DNA of 64,000 bases from Paenibacillus sp. YPG26. Its GTDB lineage: Bacteria; Bacillota; Bacilli; Paenibacillales; Paenibacillaceae. Numbering within the stretch: position 1 is the first letter of the stretch; every line of letters starts with the position of its first letter. The translations under genes and the position numbers were made by a program. The notes under the pieces were generated by a model, which had not been told where the DNA came from, searched no databases, and was given only the letters and a program-made list of their open reading frames with translations. The stretch lies in contig NZ_CP084530.1 in the NCBI RefSeq assembly GCF_023704175.1, positions 3,410,001 to 3,474,000 on the forward strand, given 5' to 3'. Below are positions 36,549 through 45,388 of the stretch, in pieces.

Positions 36549-36591
36549 TAAAAAGGACCCCTGCTAGACCAGAAGGTCCGGCAGGAATCCT
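36549..36591 (-). terminator. Intrinsic terminator of the arginine operon
   Basis: GGATTCCTGC and GCAGGGGTCC (minus strand) with a loop holding an inner GGACC/GGTC pair, then TTTTTATA. It begins 14 bases after the argH stop. Confidence 0.85.
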
Positions 36592-36604
36592 GTATATCCA
36601 CGTT

Positions 36605-38020
36605 CTATTTGCTCTTCTCCAGATACTCGGTCACCCATTGCCCGGTAGAAGTCAGCTTCTCTTCCGCTCTAGAGATCGCTTCGGCAACCTGAGCAGTGGC
36701 AGTACCCCCGTATACATTACGCGCGTTCACTACCGTCTCCGGCTGAAGCACTTCATAGATGCTGTCATCGAACAGAGGAGAGAAGGTCTTGAACTCATCC
36801 AGTGTCAGATCAAGCAGATACTTGTTGTTCTGAATGCAGTAAAGTACCGTCTTCCCAATCACCTCGTGAGCCTGACGGAAAGGCAGGCCTTGGCCCACCA
36901 GGAAGTCCGCGATATCGGTCGCATTTGAGAAGTCCTGATTCACAGCCTCGCGCATCCGCTGTTTGTTCACCTTCATCGTAGCAATCATGCCTGCGAACAG
37001 CTGGAGTGCACCCTCAAGGGTAGCTACGGTGTCGAACATGCCTTCCTTGTCTTCCTGCATGTCCTTGTTATAAGCCAGCGGAAGGGACTTCAGCACAGTG
37101 AGCAGTCCAACCAAGTTGCCGTACACACGGCCGGTCTTCCCGCGAACCAGTTCCGCTACGTCCGGGTTCTTCTTCTGCGGCATAATGCTGCTGCCCGTGC
37201 AGTAAGCATCATCAAGCTCCACAAAGCGGAATTCCGTGCTGCTCCAGAGGACGAGCTCCTCACACAAGCGGGACAGATGCATCATCAGAATAGAAGAATT
37301 CGACAGGAATTCCAGAATGAAGTCCCGGTCGCTGACCGCATCCAGGCTGTTCTCATATACCGCGTCAAAATTCAGCTGTTCAGCCACAAAGTGACGGTCA
37401 ATCGGGAAAGTTGTTCCTGCCAAGGCACCTGCCCCCAGAGGAAGCACATTTACCCGCTTGTAGCTGTCCTGGAAGCGTTCAACATCACGCTGGAACATCG
37501 AGACATAAGCCATCAGATGATGCGCGAACAGAATTGGCTGTGCCCGCTGCAGATGCGTATATCCAGGCACAATCGTGTCCAGGTTGGCTTTGGCCTGCCC
37601 GATCAAGGCTTCCTGCACTGCATGAAGAAGCCCTGTCACCTCAACCACACGCTTACGCAGATAAAGGTGCATATCTGTAGCCACCTGATCGTTACGGCTG
37701 CGGCCCGTATGCAGCTTCCCGCCAACCGGACCAATCTCCTCGATCAGATTCTTCTCAATGTTCATATGAATGTCTTCATCTCCAACGGAGAATTCAATCT
37801 CACCGCGGCGAATCTTGCTGAGTACGAGGTCAAGGCCTTCCTTGATCCGGTCTACATCCTCAGACGGCAGGATGCCGCACTTCCCCAGCATACTCACATG
37901 CGCCAGACTTCCTTGAATATCTTCCTCAGCCAATGCCTGATCAAAACCAATCGAAGCTGTATATTCTTCTACCAGACGATTGGTCTGCTTCGTGAAACGG
38001 CCTCCCCACAGCTTACTCAC
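36605..38020 (-). CDS. argH: Argininosuccinate lyase ArgH
   Basis: A 471-residue homotetrameric lyase that splits argininosuccinate into arginine and fumarate, the last step of the pathway. The N-terminal LWGGRFTK motif, the [13 protein letters not shown] block near residue 107 and the fumarase/lyase signature [15 protein letters not shown] near 280-294 (mobile catalytic Ser loop) are all present. Length is normal. It is the last gene of argC-J-B-D-F-G-H, 92 bases after argG, and is followed by a strong terminator. Confidence 0.97.
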   Translation of the reverse strand: MSKLWGGRFTKQTNRLVEEYTASIGFDQALAEEDIQGSLAHVSMLGKCGILPSEDVDRIKEGLDLVLSKIRRGEIEFSVGDEDIHMNIEKNLIEEIGPVGGKLHTGRSRNDQVATDMHLYLRKRVVEVTGLLHAVQEALIGQAKANLDTIVPGYTHLQRAQPILFAHHLMAYVSMFQRDVERFQDSYKRVNVLPLGAGALAGTTFPIDRHFVAEQLNFDAVYENSLDAVSDRDFILEFLSNSSILMMHLSRLCEELVLWSSTEFRFVELDDAYCTGSSIMPQKKNPDVAELVRGKTGRVYGNLVGLLTVLKSLPLAYNKDMQEDKEGMFDTVATLEGALQLFAGMIATMKVNKQRMREAVNQDFSNATDIADFLVGQGLPFRQAHEVIGKTVLYCIQNNKYLLDLTLDEFKTFSPLFDDSIYEVLQPETVVNARNVYGGTATAQVAEAISRAEEKLTSTGQWVTEYLEKSK

Positions 38021-38112
38021 TTAATCCACTCCTTCTTCTCAATGCAGACCGCGGGCCGCTCCCAGGTAATGAGAACGGCCTCATGGTTATGCTGTATTTA
38101 TAATCGCGATAA

Positions 38113-39345
38113 TTACTTATTCTGTTCCACGCCGGAGCTTACCTTAAGCCGCAGGGCATTAAGGCGGATGAATCCGGTAGCGTCCCCTTGGTCATAAGCT
38201 TGAGTCGGATCAGCTTCCATGGTTGCAATATCCGGGTTATACAAGCTGACCGGGCTCTTCACACCCGCACCGATAACATTGCCTTTGTACAGCTTCAAGC
38301 GTACAGTTCCCGATACGTTCTTCTGGCTCTCGTCAACCAGCGCCTGCAGAGCAAGACGCTCAGGAGCGAACCAGAAGCCATTGTACACAAGCGTACTATA
38401 ACGTGTAATCAGGCTGTCACGAAGATTCATGACTTCACGGTCCATCGTGAGGGACTCCATTTTGCGGTGCGCTGTGAACAGGATCGTTCCACCCGGAGTC
38501 TCATACACGCCGCGGCTCTTCATACCGACAAAACGGTTCTCTACCATGTCTACACGCCCGATGCCATGCTTGCCCCCAAGTTCATTAAGCGTCTCCATCA
38601 CACCCAGCGGGCTAAGCTTCTCACCATTCACGGCAACCACGTTGCCCTTCGCGAATTCAAGCTCCACATATTCCGCTTCATCCGGCGCATCCTCCGGGGA
38701 TACACTCAGCAGGTACATGTCCTTGCTGTCCTCTGCGCTTGGATCGAACCAAGGATCCTCCAGCACTCCGCTCTCATAGCTGATGTGCAGCAGATTGCGG
38801 TCAGTCGAATAAGGCTTGGCAGCCGAAGCCGTAACCGGAATGCCGTGCTCCTCGGCATACGCGATCATCTCTGCGCGGCCTGGGAAGCGGTCACGGAACT
38901 CGTTAAGACGCCAAGGCGCGATCACATTAATCTCTGGAGCCAGGGCCGCTGCCGCAAGCTCAAAGCGCACTTGGTCGTTCCCTTTGCCAGTTGCCCCGTG
39001 GGCAATCGCCGTTGCGCCTTCCGCACGGGCGATATCGACCATACGCTTCGCAATCAGCGGGCGGGCGATGCTTGTACCGAGCAGATATTGACCTTCATAC
39101 TGGGCACCCGCCTGGAACATCGGGTAGATGAAGTCCTGGGCGAACTCATCGCGCAGGTCGTCGATATACACTTTGGAAGCGCCGGTAGCGAGCGCTTTGG
39201 CTTCCAATCCGTCAAGCTCATCCTTTTGACCAATATCTGCCGTGAATGCGATAATCTCGGCATCATAGGTCTCCTTCAACCACTTCAGAATGACCGACGT
39301 ATCCAGTCCGCCCGAGTACGCCAGTACGATTTTTTCTTTTGCCAT
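38113..39345 (-). CDS. argG: Argininosuccinate synthase ArgG
   Basis: A 410-residue ATP-dependent enzyme joining citrulline and aspartate. The PP-loop [15 protein letters not shown] is at residues 9-23 and [13 protein letters not shown] near 117. The citrulline/Asp pocket segment [20 protein letters not shown] lies near 260-279. The start is ATG 39345. It lies between argF (66 bases upstream) and argH, matching the pathway order from citrulline to arginine. No unusual residues were seen. Confidence 0.97.
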   Translation of the reverse strand: MAKEKIVLAYSGGLDTSVILKWLKETYDAEIIAFTADIGQKDELDGLEAKALATGASKVYIDDLRDEFAQDFIYPMFQAGAQYEGQYLLGTSIARPLIAKRMVDIARAEGATAIAHGATGKGNDQVRFELAAAALAPEINVIAPWRLNEFRDRFPGRAEMIAYAEEHGIPVTASAAKPYSTDRNLLHISYESGVLEDPWFDPSAEDSKDMYLLSVSPEDAPDEAEYVELEFAKGNVVAVNGEKLSPLGVMETLNELGGKHGIGRVDMVENRFVGMKSRGVYETPGGTILFTAHRKMESLTMDREVMNLRDSLITRYSTLVYNGFWFAPERLALQALVDESQKNVSGTVRLKLYKGNVIGAGVKSPVSLYNPDIATMEADPTQAYDQGDATGFIRLNALRLKVSSGVEQNK

Positions 39346-39411
39346 GATATTCAGTGTCCTCCCTTAATAACCCAACTACATACTATCTAGACCTTAGTCT
39401 ATCACAAAAGC

Positions 39412-40368
39412 CTATCCGATGAGAGCCGCCAGCAGCGCTTTTTGCGCGTGAAGCCGATTCTCTGCCTGATCAAAAATAATAGAGTTCGCGCCGTCAATGA
39501 CATCCTCGCTGACTTCCTCCCCGCGGTGAGCAGGCAGACAGTGCAGGAACAAGTAGTCCGGCTTCGCATGCTTGGCAAGTTCAGCATTAACCTGATAGTT
39601 CTGGAATGCTGCCTCACGGGCTTTCTGCTCCTCTTCAAATCCCATGCTGGCCCATACGTCCGTGTATATCACATCCGCGTCCTTCACCGCTTCTTCCGGA
39701 CTGCGCAGTACCTCGATCTTAGCCCCGGTAGACTCAGCGATTTCTTTGGCTTGAGCGACTACCTGCTGATCCGGCTCGTAACCTTCGGGGCTGGCAATGG
39801 AGACATGCACTCCCAGCTTCGCGCCGCCGATCATCAAGGAATGAGCCATATTATTGCCGTCGCCGACATAAGCCAGCTTCAGCCCCTTAAGAGTGCCCTT
39901 GTGCTCAAGCACAGTCTGGAAATCCGCAAGCACCTGACACGGATGAGCCAGATCACTCAGCCCGTTAATGACAGGCACCGTAGCGTGCCGGGCCAGATCG
40001 ACCACATTGTTGTGACCAAATGTGCGGATCATGATGCCGTCCAGATAACGGGACATGACCTTCGCCGTATCGCTGATCGTCTCGCCGCGTCCGAGCTGGA
40101 TGTCGTTCTTGCTCAGGAAGAGGGCGTGACCGCCCAGCTGATATGTACCTACCTCGAAGGAGACACGGGTTCTTGTAGACGATTTCTCAAAAATAAGTCC
40201 GATTGTCTTCCCTTTCAGCGGCTGATACTCTTCCCCATTCTTATGCTTCTTCTTGATCTCGATAGCGAGATCAAGAAGGTACTGAATCTCCTCAGTTGTG
40301 AAGTCTGTCAGCTCCACGCAGTCCCGGCCCTTCAGGTTCAATGAGGCATTCGCTTCGGTAAGACTCAT
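39412..40368 (-). CDS. argF: Ornithine carbamoyltransferase ArgF
   Basis: A 318-residue transferase making citrulline from ornithine and carbamoyl phosphate. The carbamoyl-phosphate loop EKSSTRTRVSFEVG lies near residues 60-73, the HPCQVLAD motif near 142 and the ornithine-binding HCLPAHRGEEV near 275. A catabolic ArcB role is unlikely because the gene sits in the biosynthetic operon. The start ATG at 40368 is six bases after the argD stop, so translation is probably coupled. Carbamoyl-phosphate synthase genes are not in the window. Confidence 0.96.
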   Translation of the reverse strand: MSLTEANASLNLKGRDCVELTDFTTEEIQYLLDLAIEIKKKHKNGEEYQPLKGKTIGLIFEKSSTRTRVSFEVGTYQLGGHALFLSKNDIQLGRGETISDTAKVMSRYLDGIMIRTFGHNNVVDLARHATVPVINGLSDLAHPCQVLADFQTVLEHKGTLKGLKLAYVGDGNNMAHSLMIGGAKLGVHVSIASPEGYEPDQQVVAQAKEIAESTGAKIEVLRSPEEAVKDADVIYTDVWASMGFEEEQKAREAAFQNYQVNAELAKHAKPDYLFLHCLPAHRGEEVSEDVIDGANSIIFDQAENRLHAQKALLAALIG

Positions 40369-40374
40369 CTTGAT

Positions 40375-41631
40375 CTACTCCTTCTTCGCCTGATGGCGCT
40401 GAATAATTCCTGCGATAATATCCACAGCCTGGTCGATCTCTTCACTTGTTACGAGTAAGCTTGGCAGCAGGCGGATCACATTCGGTCCGGCCGTGATGAA
40501 CAACAGGCCATTCTTCTGCCCTTCACTTACAAGCTCAGCAACAGGTCCATCGCATTCAATTCCGACAATAAGGCCTTTGCCCCGTACATCCAGTACGAAA
40601 GAATTACCGGCAAGCTTCTCTTTGAGCTTGCTCTGCAAATATTCACCCATCTGCCCAGCTCTCTGCGGCACCTGGTCTTCCTTCATAACTTCTACCGTTG
40701 CGGCAATAGCGGCTGTGGCAATGGGATTCCCTCCGAATGTGGAACCATGACTGCCGGCGGAGAACGCCTCGCGCAGATAGCCCTTGGCCAGCATAGCGCC
40801 AGCTGCGATTCCGCTTGCTACCCCTTTAGCCAAAGTGAAAATATCCGGCTCCACCCCGTAATGCTGGTGAGCGAACCATGTGCCTGTGCGGCCCATACCG
40901 GTCTGTACCTCATCAATAATGAGCAAAATCCCGTGTTCCTTGCACAAGGCGGCTACTTCGTTCAAGAACTCGGGCTGCACGAGATGAATGCCGCCTTCGG
41001 CCTGAATCATTTCCAGCATAATGCCTGCGGTATTGGGTCCAATCGCCGCTTTTAGCGCCTCAAGGTCGTGAAGCTCCACGGTCTTAAAGCCTTGAGGAAG
41101 TGGAAGGAAGCCTTCCTTCACCTTATCCTGTCCGGTCGCGGTAAGTGTGGCGAGCGTACGTCCATGGAACGATTGCTTGAACGTAATAATCTCATAACGC
41201 TGTTCGCCTTTGATCTTCTGGTGATAACGGCGGGCCAGCTTGATTGCCGCCTCATTCGCCTCAGCGCCGCTGTTGCAGAAGAAGGCAAGATCTGCTGAGC
41301 TCAGCTCGGTCAGCAGATGCGCCGCTGTCTCCTGCTGCGGAATTTGAAAGAGGTTGGATACATGCCACAGCTGATCCAGCTGATCCTTAATCTTATTCTT
41401 GACCTTCTCAGGCGCATGGCCGAGATTGGTAACAGCGATACCGCTGTAAAAATCCAAATAGCGGTTGCCCTGATCATCCCAGAGCCAGCTTCCCTGTCCT
41501 TTTACCAAAGAGATTGGGAACCGTACCCCGTAATTCGGGAACAGCGCGCTTGCCGCCTCGCCGCGGTTGTCCTTGGCCTCTTGTTCCTTACCTTCTGCCT
41601 GACTCAGTTCCTGCAACTTGGATTCTGCCAT
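40375..41631 (-). CDS. argD: Acetylornithine aminotransferase ArgD
   Basis: A 418-residue class-III PLP aminotransferase converting N-acetylglutamate semialdehyde to N-acetylornithine. Signs are DFYSGIAVTNLGHAPEKV near 60, the NSGAEANEAAIKLAR cofactor-phosphate block near 118, IDEVQTGMGRTG near 238 and the PLP lysine in FTLAKGVASG near 267. The first 25 residues (Glu/Lys/Gln-rich) exceed most homologues, so a later start is possible, but no better ATG is visible nearby. It lies between argB (81 bases upstream) and argF. Confidence 0.95.
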   Translation of the reverse strand: MAESKLQELSQAEGKEQEAKDNRGEAASALFPNYGVRFPISLVKGQGSWLWDDQGNRYLDFYSGIAVTNLGHAPEKVKNKIKDQLDQLWHVSNLFQIPQQETAAHLLTELSSADLAFFCNSGAEANEAAIKLARRYHQKIKGEQRYEIITFKQSFHGRTLATLTATGQDKVKEGFLPLPQGFKTVELHDLEALKAAIGPNTAGIMLEMIQAEGGIHLVQPEFLNEVAALCKEHGILLIIDEVQTGMGRTGTWFAHQHYGVEPDIFTLAKGVASGIAAGAMLAKGYLREAFSAGSHGSTFGGNPIATAAIAATVEVMKEDQVPQRAGQMGEYLQSKLKEKLAGNSFVLDVRGKGLIVGIECDGPVAELVSEGQKNGLLFITAGPNVIRLLPSLLVTSEEIDQAVDIIAGIIQRHQAKKE

Positions 41632-41712
41632 CGTCTTCGTTACCTCCTTAAATTAAAAAATGGTCTAAGCAAGTACCCGCTTCAAATTCCGTGAATTCCC
41701 GGCCGCCCCATG

Positions 41713-42564
41713 CTATGAGCGACTGGTCTTCATTCGGACAATGCGGGTCCCGATGGCTTCCCCGGACAGCACGCGGCTAAGCACATTCGGCTCACTGCCG
41801 TTCACGATAACGACTTCTTTTACCTGACCATGAATACAGGCCACAGCTGCGCGAACTTTAGGAATCATCCCGCCATAAATTTCACCCGTTAAAATCATAT
41901 CTTCAATCTGCTGCACGGTTACGGTTGGAAGCACCCGCTTCTCTCCATTTACCGTGCTCAGAATTCCTGGCACATCCGTTACCACGATCATCTGCTGCAC
42001 TCCGAGCTTGGAAGCTACGGCTCCAGCGGCGGTGTCGGCATTAATATTATACCGCTGCCCATTCTCGCCGACACCCACAGGAGCAATGATCGGCATATAT
42101 CCGAGATTTGTCACGCCTTCAATAATCGAAGCCTTCACATCGGTCACATCTCCGACCAAGCCGACTTCCGCACTGGCAGCTACCGGTTTGGCCTGGATCA
42201 GGAAGCCATCCACTCCGGACAGTCCGAGCGCCTGCCCCCCGAGCGACTGAATCCGGCGGACAATCTGCTTGTTGATGCTTCCAGACAGCACCATTTCAAC
42301 GACATCAAGCACCTCTTCAGACGTATAACGCAGCCCGCCGACAAACTTCGTCTCTATCCCGAGCTTCGCTAGATTCTCCGAGATCGCAGGACCGCCGCCG
42401 TGAACAATCACCGGCTGAATTCCCTTGCGCTGGAGTTCGATCAAGTCCTCAAAAAAGGAATCCGGCAGCTCGTTCAACGTACTGCCTCCGCATTTCATGA
42501 CGAATGTCTTGTAGGCCTGCTCTCCGGCCAATTCCTTCTGCTCACCTTGTAGTGCTGAATTCAT
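41713..42564 (-). CDS. argB: Acetylglutamate kinase ArgB
   Basis: A 283-residue amino-acid kinase phosphorylating N-acetylglutamate. The nucleotide-binding start FVMKCGGSTLNEL lies near residue 21, VIVHGGGPAISENL near 53, the substrate loop LSGVDGFLIQAK near 118 and NINADTAAGAVASKLG near 173. Because ArgJ is present the organism uses the acetyl-recycling pathway, in which ArgB is commonly the arginine-inhibited step. About 15 residues longer than usual at the N-terminus. It is separated from argJ by 347 bases holding a dispersed repeat. Confidence 0.96.
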   Translation of the reverse strand: MNSALQGEQKELAGEQAYKTFVMKCGGSTLNELPDSFFEDLIELQRKGIQPVIVHGGGPAISENLAKLGIETKFVGGLRYTSEEVLDVVEMVLSGSINKQIVRRIQSLGGQALGLSGVDGFLIQAKPVAASAEVGLVGDVTDVKASIIEGVTNLGYMPIIAPVGVGENGQRYNINADTAAGAVASKLGVQQMIVVTDVPGILSTVNGEKRVLPTVTVQQIEDMILTGEIYGGMIPKVRAAVACIHGQVKEVVIVNGSEPNVLSRVLSGEAIGTRIVRMKTSRS

Positions 42565-42911
42565 GGTGCTGCTCCCTTCTGCTATGCGAATATGTGAAAG
42601 CTATATTATTGTCTATCCTTATTGTAGACTGTGATATCGGGAAAGAGTTGTGCATGAAATCCACTCTGGCTGTTTGGAAATGCTAGTGTGGACGTCGTTG
42701 AGCCGCTACGATGACGGATCATTCTTCCGATCGCTGTTGTCTCCCGATTTCCTGATTGGACCGCTAAGCGGGTGAAATCCGGGGACAAAGGCGAACGCTT
42801 CGCTTCTTCAGTACGATTCCGCCCTCTCCGCTGAGTTCGGCGCTTAACTTCCCTGTAATTACAAACATCCAAAATGTTAAAATTTTAGAAGCACCTTATA
42901 TTTTGATGACA
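42565..42911. other. Gene-free gap inside the arginine operon between argJ and argB
   Basis: No gene is visible here. The stretch is mostly taken by copy B of a dispersed hairpin repeat (core 42728-42811) plus flanking similarity to about 42850. A weak AT-rich run lies at 42868-42902. The neighbouring operon gaps are 6 to 92 bases, so this gap is unusually long. Confidence 0.7.
42728..42811. repeat. Dispersed hairpin repeat, copy B
   Basis: An 84-base segment matching 22335-22425. It is an imperfect palindrome: TGTCTCCCGATTTC against GAAATCCGGGGACA, with weaker pairing outward. Being in the arg operon it would form a hairpin in the argJ-argB transcript. Origin and function are unknown. Confidence 0.8.
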
Positions 42912-44144
42912 TTAAGTCCGATAAGCGGCGTTAATCCGCACGTAATCATAAGTCAGGTCGCAGCCCCATGCGGTGGCTGTTCCTTCGCCGTTCTTCAAAT
43001 CCACCATAATGCGGACTGTGTCGCCTTTGAGGTAGGCCAGCGCCGCATCTTCATCGAAGGCGACCGGCTTCGATCCGGTCAGTACCGCAATCTCTCCCAG
43101 GTGGATGTCAACCGTCTCCGGGTTCACCGGCTCGCCTGCGCGCCCAAGCGCGGCAATGATACGGCCCCAGTTCGCATCGGCCCCGAATACAGCCGACTTC
43201 ACCAGACTAGACCCGACAATCGTCTTCGCAATGGCACGGGCGGACAGATCGCTTACCGCGCCGGTAATCTCTACCTCGACCAGACGAGTCGCGCCCTCGC
43301 CATCACGGGCAATCGCCTGGGCCAGCACCTGGCATACATGCCTGAACGCCGCGGCGAATCCGTCCCAGTCCGGATGCTTCTCCGTCAGTTCCTGATTGCC
43401 GGCCAGCCCGCTGGCCATAGCCAGCAGCATGTCATTGGTACTCGTGTCTCCATCCACGGTTATCATATTGAAGGTAACATCCGTCGTTGATCTGATCAAG
43501 GACTGAAGGGCATCCGGGTGGATAGCCGCATCCGTAGTGACGAATCCCAGCATGGTTGCCATGTTCGGATGAATCATCCCTGATCCCTTTGCCGCTCCGG
43601 CGATCTTCACTTCACGATCATTAATGATCAGAGAGACACAGACTTCCTTCTTGACCAAATCCGTAGTCAGGATCGCTTGGCTGAACTGCTCGGCTCCATT
43701 CGCATCCGCAGACATCACTGCAGGAAGCTCCGCTATACCTGTTACAACCCGGTCCATCTTCATCAGTTCCCCGATCACGCCAGTTGATGCCACGGCCACC
43801 TCCGAGGGGGCAATGCCCAGTACCTTAGCCGTCTCTTCGCGCATCGTGTAGGCATCTTCTTCGCCCTGCTTGCCTGTGCAGGCATTCGCATTGCCGCTGT
43901 TCACCACAACCGCACGCAGGCTACGGCTTGCAGCAAGGCTTTCTTGAGTTACTTTAATTGGCGCCGCCTGAAAAACATTGGTGGTATAGACGGCAGCTGC
44001 AACAGCCGGCACTTCACATAGAATCGCAGCCAGATCATTACGCGTTGTTTTCTTCAGACCGCAGTGCAGTCCCCCAGCCGTGAACCCTTTCGGGGATGTT
44101 ACTGAACCGCCCTCAACTACTTTATACAAACTTGCTACTCCCAT
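42912..44144 (-). CDS. argJ: Bifunctional glutamate N-acetyltransferase / amino-acid acetyltransferase ArgJ
   Basis: A 410-residue enzyme transferring the acetyl group from N-acetylornithine to glutamate, closing the acetyl cycle; many Firmicute forms also use acetyl-CoA. The precursor self-cleaves before the nucleophile Thr197 in NMATMLGF, which is present, so two chains are expected. The oxyanion Thr pair sits in ASTGVIGE near 119-126. ATG 44144 is used, with GGAGG five bases upstream; the ATG just before it (44147) is equally possible. It begins 13 bases after argC. It is followed by the long repeat-bearing gap before argB. Confidence 0.96.
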   Translation of the reverse strand: MGVASLYKVVEGGSVTSPKGFTAGGLHCGLKKTTRNDLAAILCEVPAVAAAVYTTNVFQAAPIKVTQESLAASRSLRAVVVNSGNANACTGKQGEEDAYTMREETAKVLGIAPSEVAVASTGVIGELMKMDRVVTGIAELPAVMSADANGAEQFSQAILTTDLVKKEVCVSLIINDREVKIAGAAKGSGMIHPNMATMLGFVTTDAAIHPDALQSLIRSTTDVTFNMITVDGDTSTNDMLLAMASGLAGNQELTEKHPDWDGFAAAFRHVCQVLAQAIARDGEGATRLVEVEITGAVSDLSARAIAKTIVGSSLVKSAVFGADANWGRIIAALGRAGEPVNPETVDIHLGEIAVLTGSKPVAFDEDAALAYLKGDTVRIMVDLKNGEGTATAWGCDLTYDYVRINAAYRT

Positions 44145-44157
44145 CATGTCCTCCGTT

Positions 44158-45210
44158 CTATGGATATACCGGGGCATTCTTCAGCCCGAGGGTTTCGTCC
44201 CAGCCCATCATCAAGTTCAAATTCTGGATCGCCTGACCGGCGGCCCCTTTTACCACATTATCGATCACAGAGACAATCGTGACTCTATTCGTACGCGCAT
44301 CCACCGCAAAACCAATATCACAGTAGTTCGAACCAAAGACTTCTTTTGTCGCCGGCCATTGCCCCGCTGGGCGAATACGTACGAACCTGCGGCCTTCATA
44401 AAATTGCTGGTACAGCTCTATCAAATCCTCATTCGTACGAGGACCCGTTAATGTGGCGTACATGGTGCTCATAATCCCCCGTGTCATCGGTGCCAGATGA
44501 GTGGTGAAGGTTACCGTAACCGGCGAGCCGGATACGTCTGTCAATACTTGTTCAATCTCGGGAATGTGCTGATGCTTGTTGATCTTGTAGGCTTTGAAAT
44601 TCTCATTAATCTCCGCATAATGGGCCGTCAGGCTTGTGCCTCTGCCCGCTCCGGATACTCCCGATTTCGCATCGATAATGAGCGTAGCCGGATCAATCCA
44701 GCCCGCCTTGAGCGCAGGAATCAGACCGAGCAGCGTCGCAGTCGGGTAACAGCCCGGGTTCGAGATGAGCTGTTCACCCTTGACTTTCTCCCCATAAATT
44801 TCACTAAGACCGTACACCGCCTGCTCCAGCAGTGCGTCGTCAGGTGCATCATGCTTATACCACTCTTCATATACAGAACCGTCCTTGATTCTGAAATCTC
44901 CCGATAAATCAATGACCTTCAAGCCGGCTTCAACCAGCTGAGGCACCAGCTTGCCGCTGACTCCCGATGGGGTTGCCGTGAAGACAACGTCCGCCTTGGC
45001 TGCAATCTCCTGCACATCCACTCCGTCGAGGTTCTGCACAACCAGGTTCGTCAAATGTGGGAATCCGTCTGTAATCGGCGCTCCGCTGCTCGATGCCGAG
45101 ATGACCGATATGATATTTACCTTTGGATGCTCCAATAAAAAACGAATCAGTTCCACCCCTCCATACCCGGTGGAACCGACTATAGCTGCTTTTATAATAT
45201 CTCCGCTCAC
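44158..45210 (-). CDS. argC: N-acetyl-gamma-glutamyl-phosphate reductase ArgC
   Basis: A 350-residue NADPH-dependent reductase and the first gene of the arginine operon. The Rossmann motif GSTGYGGVELIRF is at residues 12-24. The catalytic Cys154 lies in SNPGCYPTAT and the active-site His in HQHIPEIEQ near 216. The start is GTG 45210 (GGGG six bases upstream); an overlapping ATG four bases away is out of frame and stops at once. A strong promoter with ArgR-type boxes lies 66-94 bases upstream. Confidence 0.96.
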   Translation of the reverse strand: MSGDIIKAAIVGSTGYGGVELIRFLLEHPKVNIISVISASSSGAPITDGFPHLTNLVVQNLDGVDVQEIAAKADVVFTATPSGVSGKLVPQLVEAGLKVIDLSGDFRIKDGSVYEEWYKHDAPDDALLEQAVYGLSEIYGEKVKGEQLISNPGCYPTATLLGLIPALKAGWIDPATLIIDAKSGVSGAGRGTSLTAHYAEINENFKAYKINKHQHIPEIEQVLTDVSGSPVTVTFTTHLAPMTRGIMSTMYATLTGPRTNEDLIELYQQFYEGRRFVRIRPAGQWPATKEVFGSNYCDIGFAVDARTNRVTIVSVIDNVVKGAAGQAIQNLNLMMGWDETLGLKNAPVYP

Positions 45211-45275
45211 ATGTATCCCCGCTTTCTCTGTATCCCCATTTATATTTATGCATATCCGAGTTGATTTTATGTATT

Positions 45276-45304
45276 ATTATACGTACCGATTCATATAAAT
45301 ACAA
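45276..45304 (-). promoter_or_regulatory. Arginine operon promoter with ArgR/AhrC-like boxes
   Basis: On the minus strand, -35 TTGTAT (45299-45304), 17 bases, -10 TATAAT (45276-45281). An ARG-box-like word (TTGTATTTATATGAAT, about 45289-45305) overlaps the -35. A second (ATATGCATAAATATAAAT, about 45237-45256) lies downstream of the start site. Together they fit repression by an AhrC-type regulator; the consensus match is by eye. Confidence 0.72.
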
Positions 45305-45337
45305 CCGTTATCTAGCCCATAGACTATTTTTATATGC

Positions 45338-45360
45338 AAAAAGACGCCGGTTGGCGTCTT
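45338..45360 (-). terminator. Terminator of exported repeat protein 1
   Basis: AAGACGCC and GGCGTCTT with a four-base loop, then TTTTTGCATAT on the minus strand. The same stem word plus GCATAT flank is found after its paralogue (48527-48552). Confidence 0.87.
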
Positions 45361-45388
45361 ACAATTGCAGCATTCATTTAGTATTTAT

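Noticed and set aside
38188..39390. Long plus-strand frame (400 codons) opposite argG
   Set aside because: Shadow of argG; other frames of this kind lie opposite secA (53234-54427), ctpB (24510-25709) and uvrB (18814-19857).
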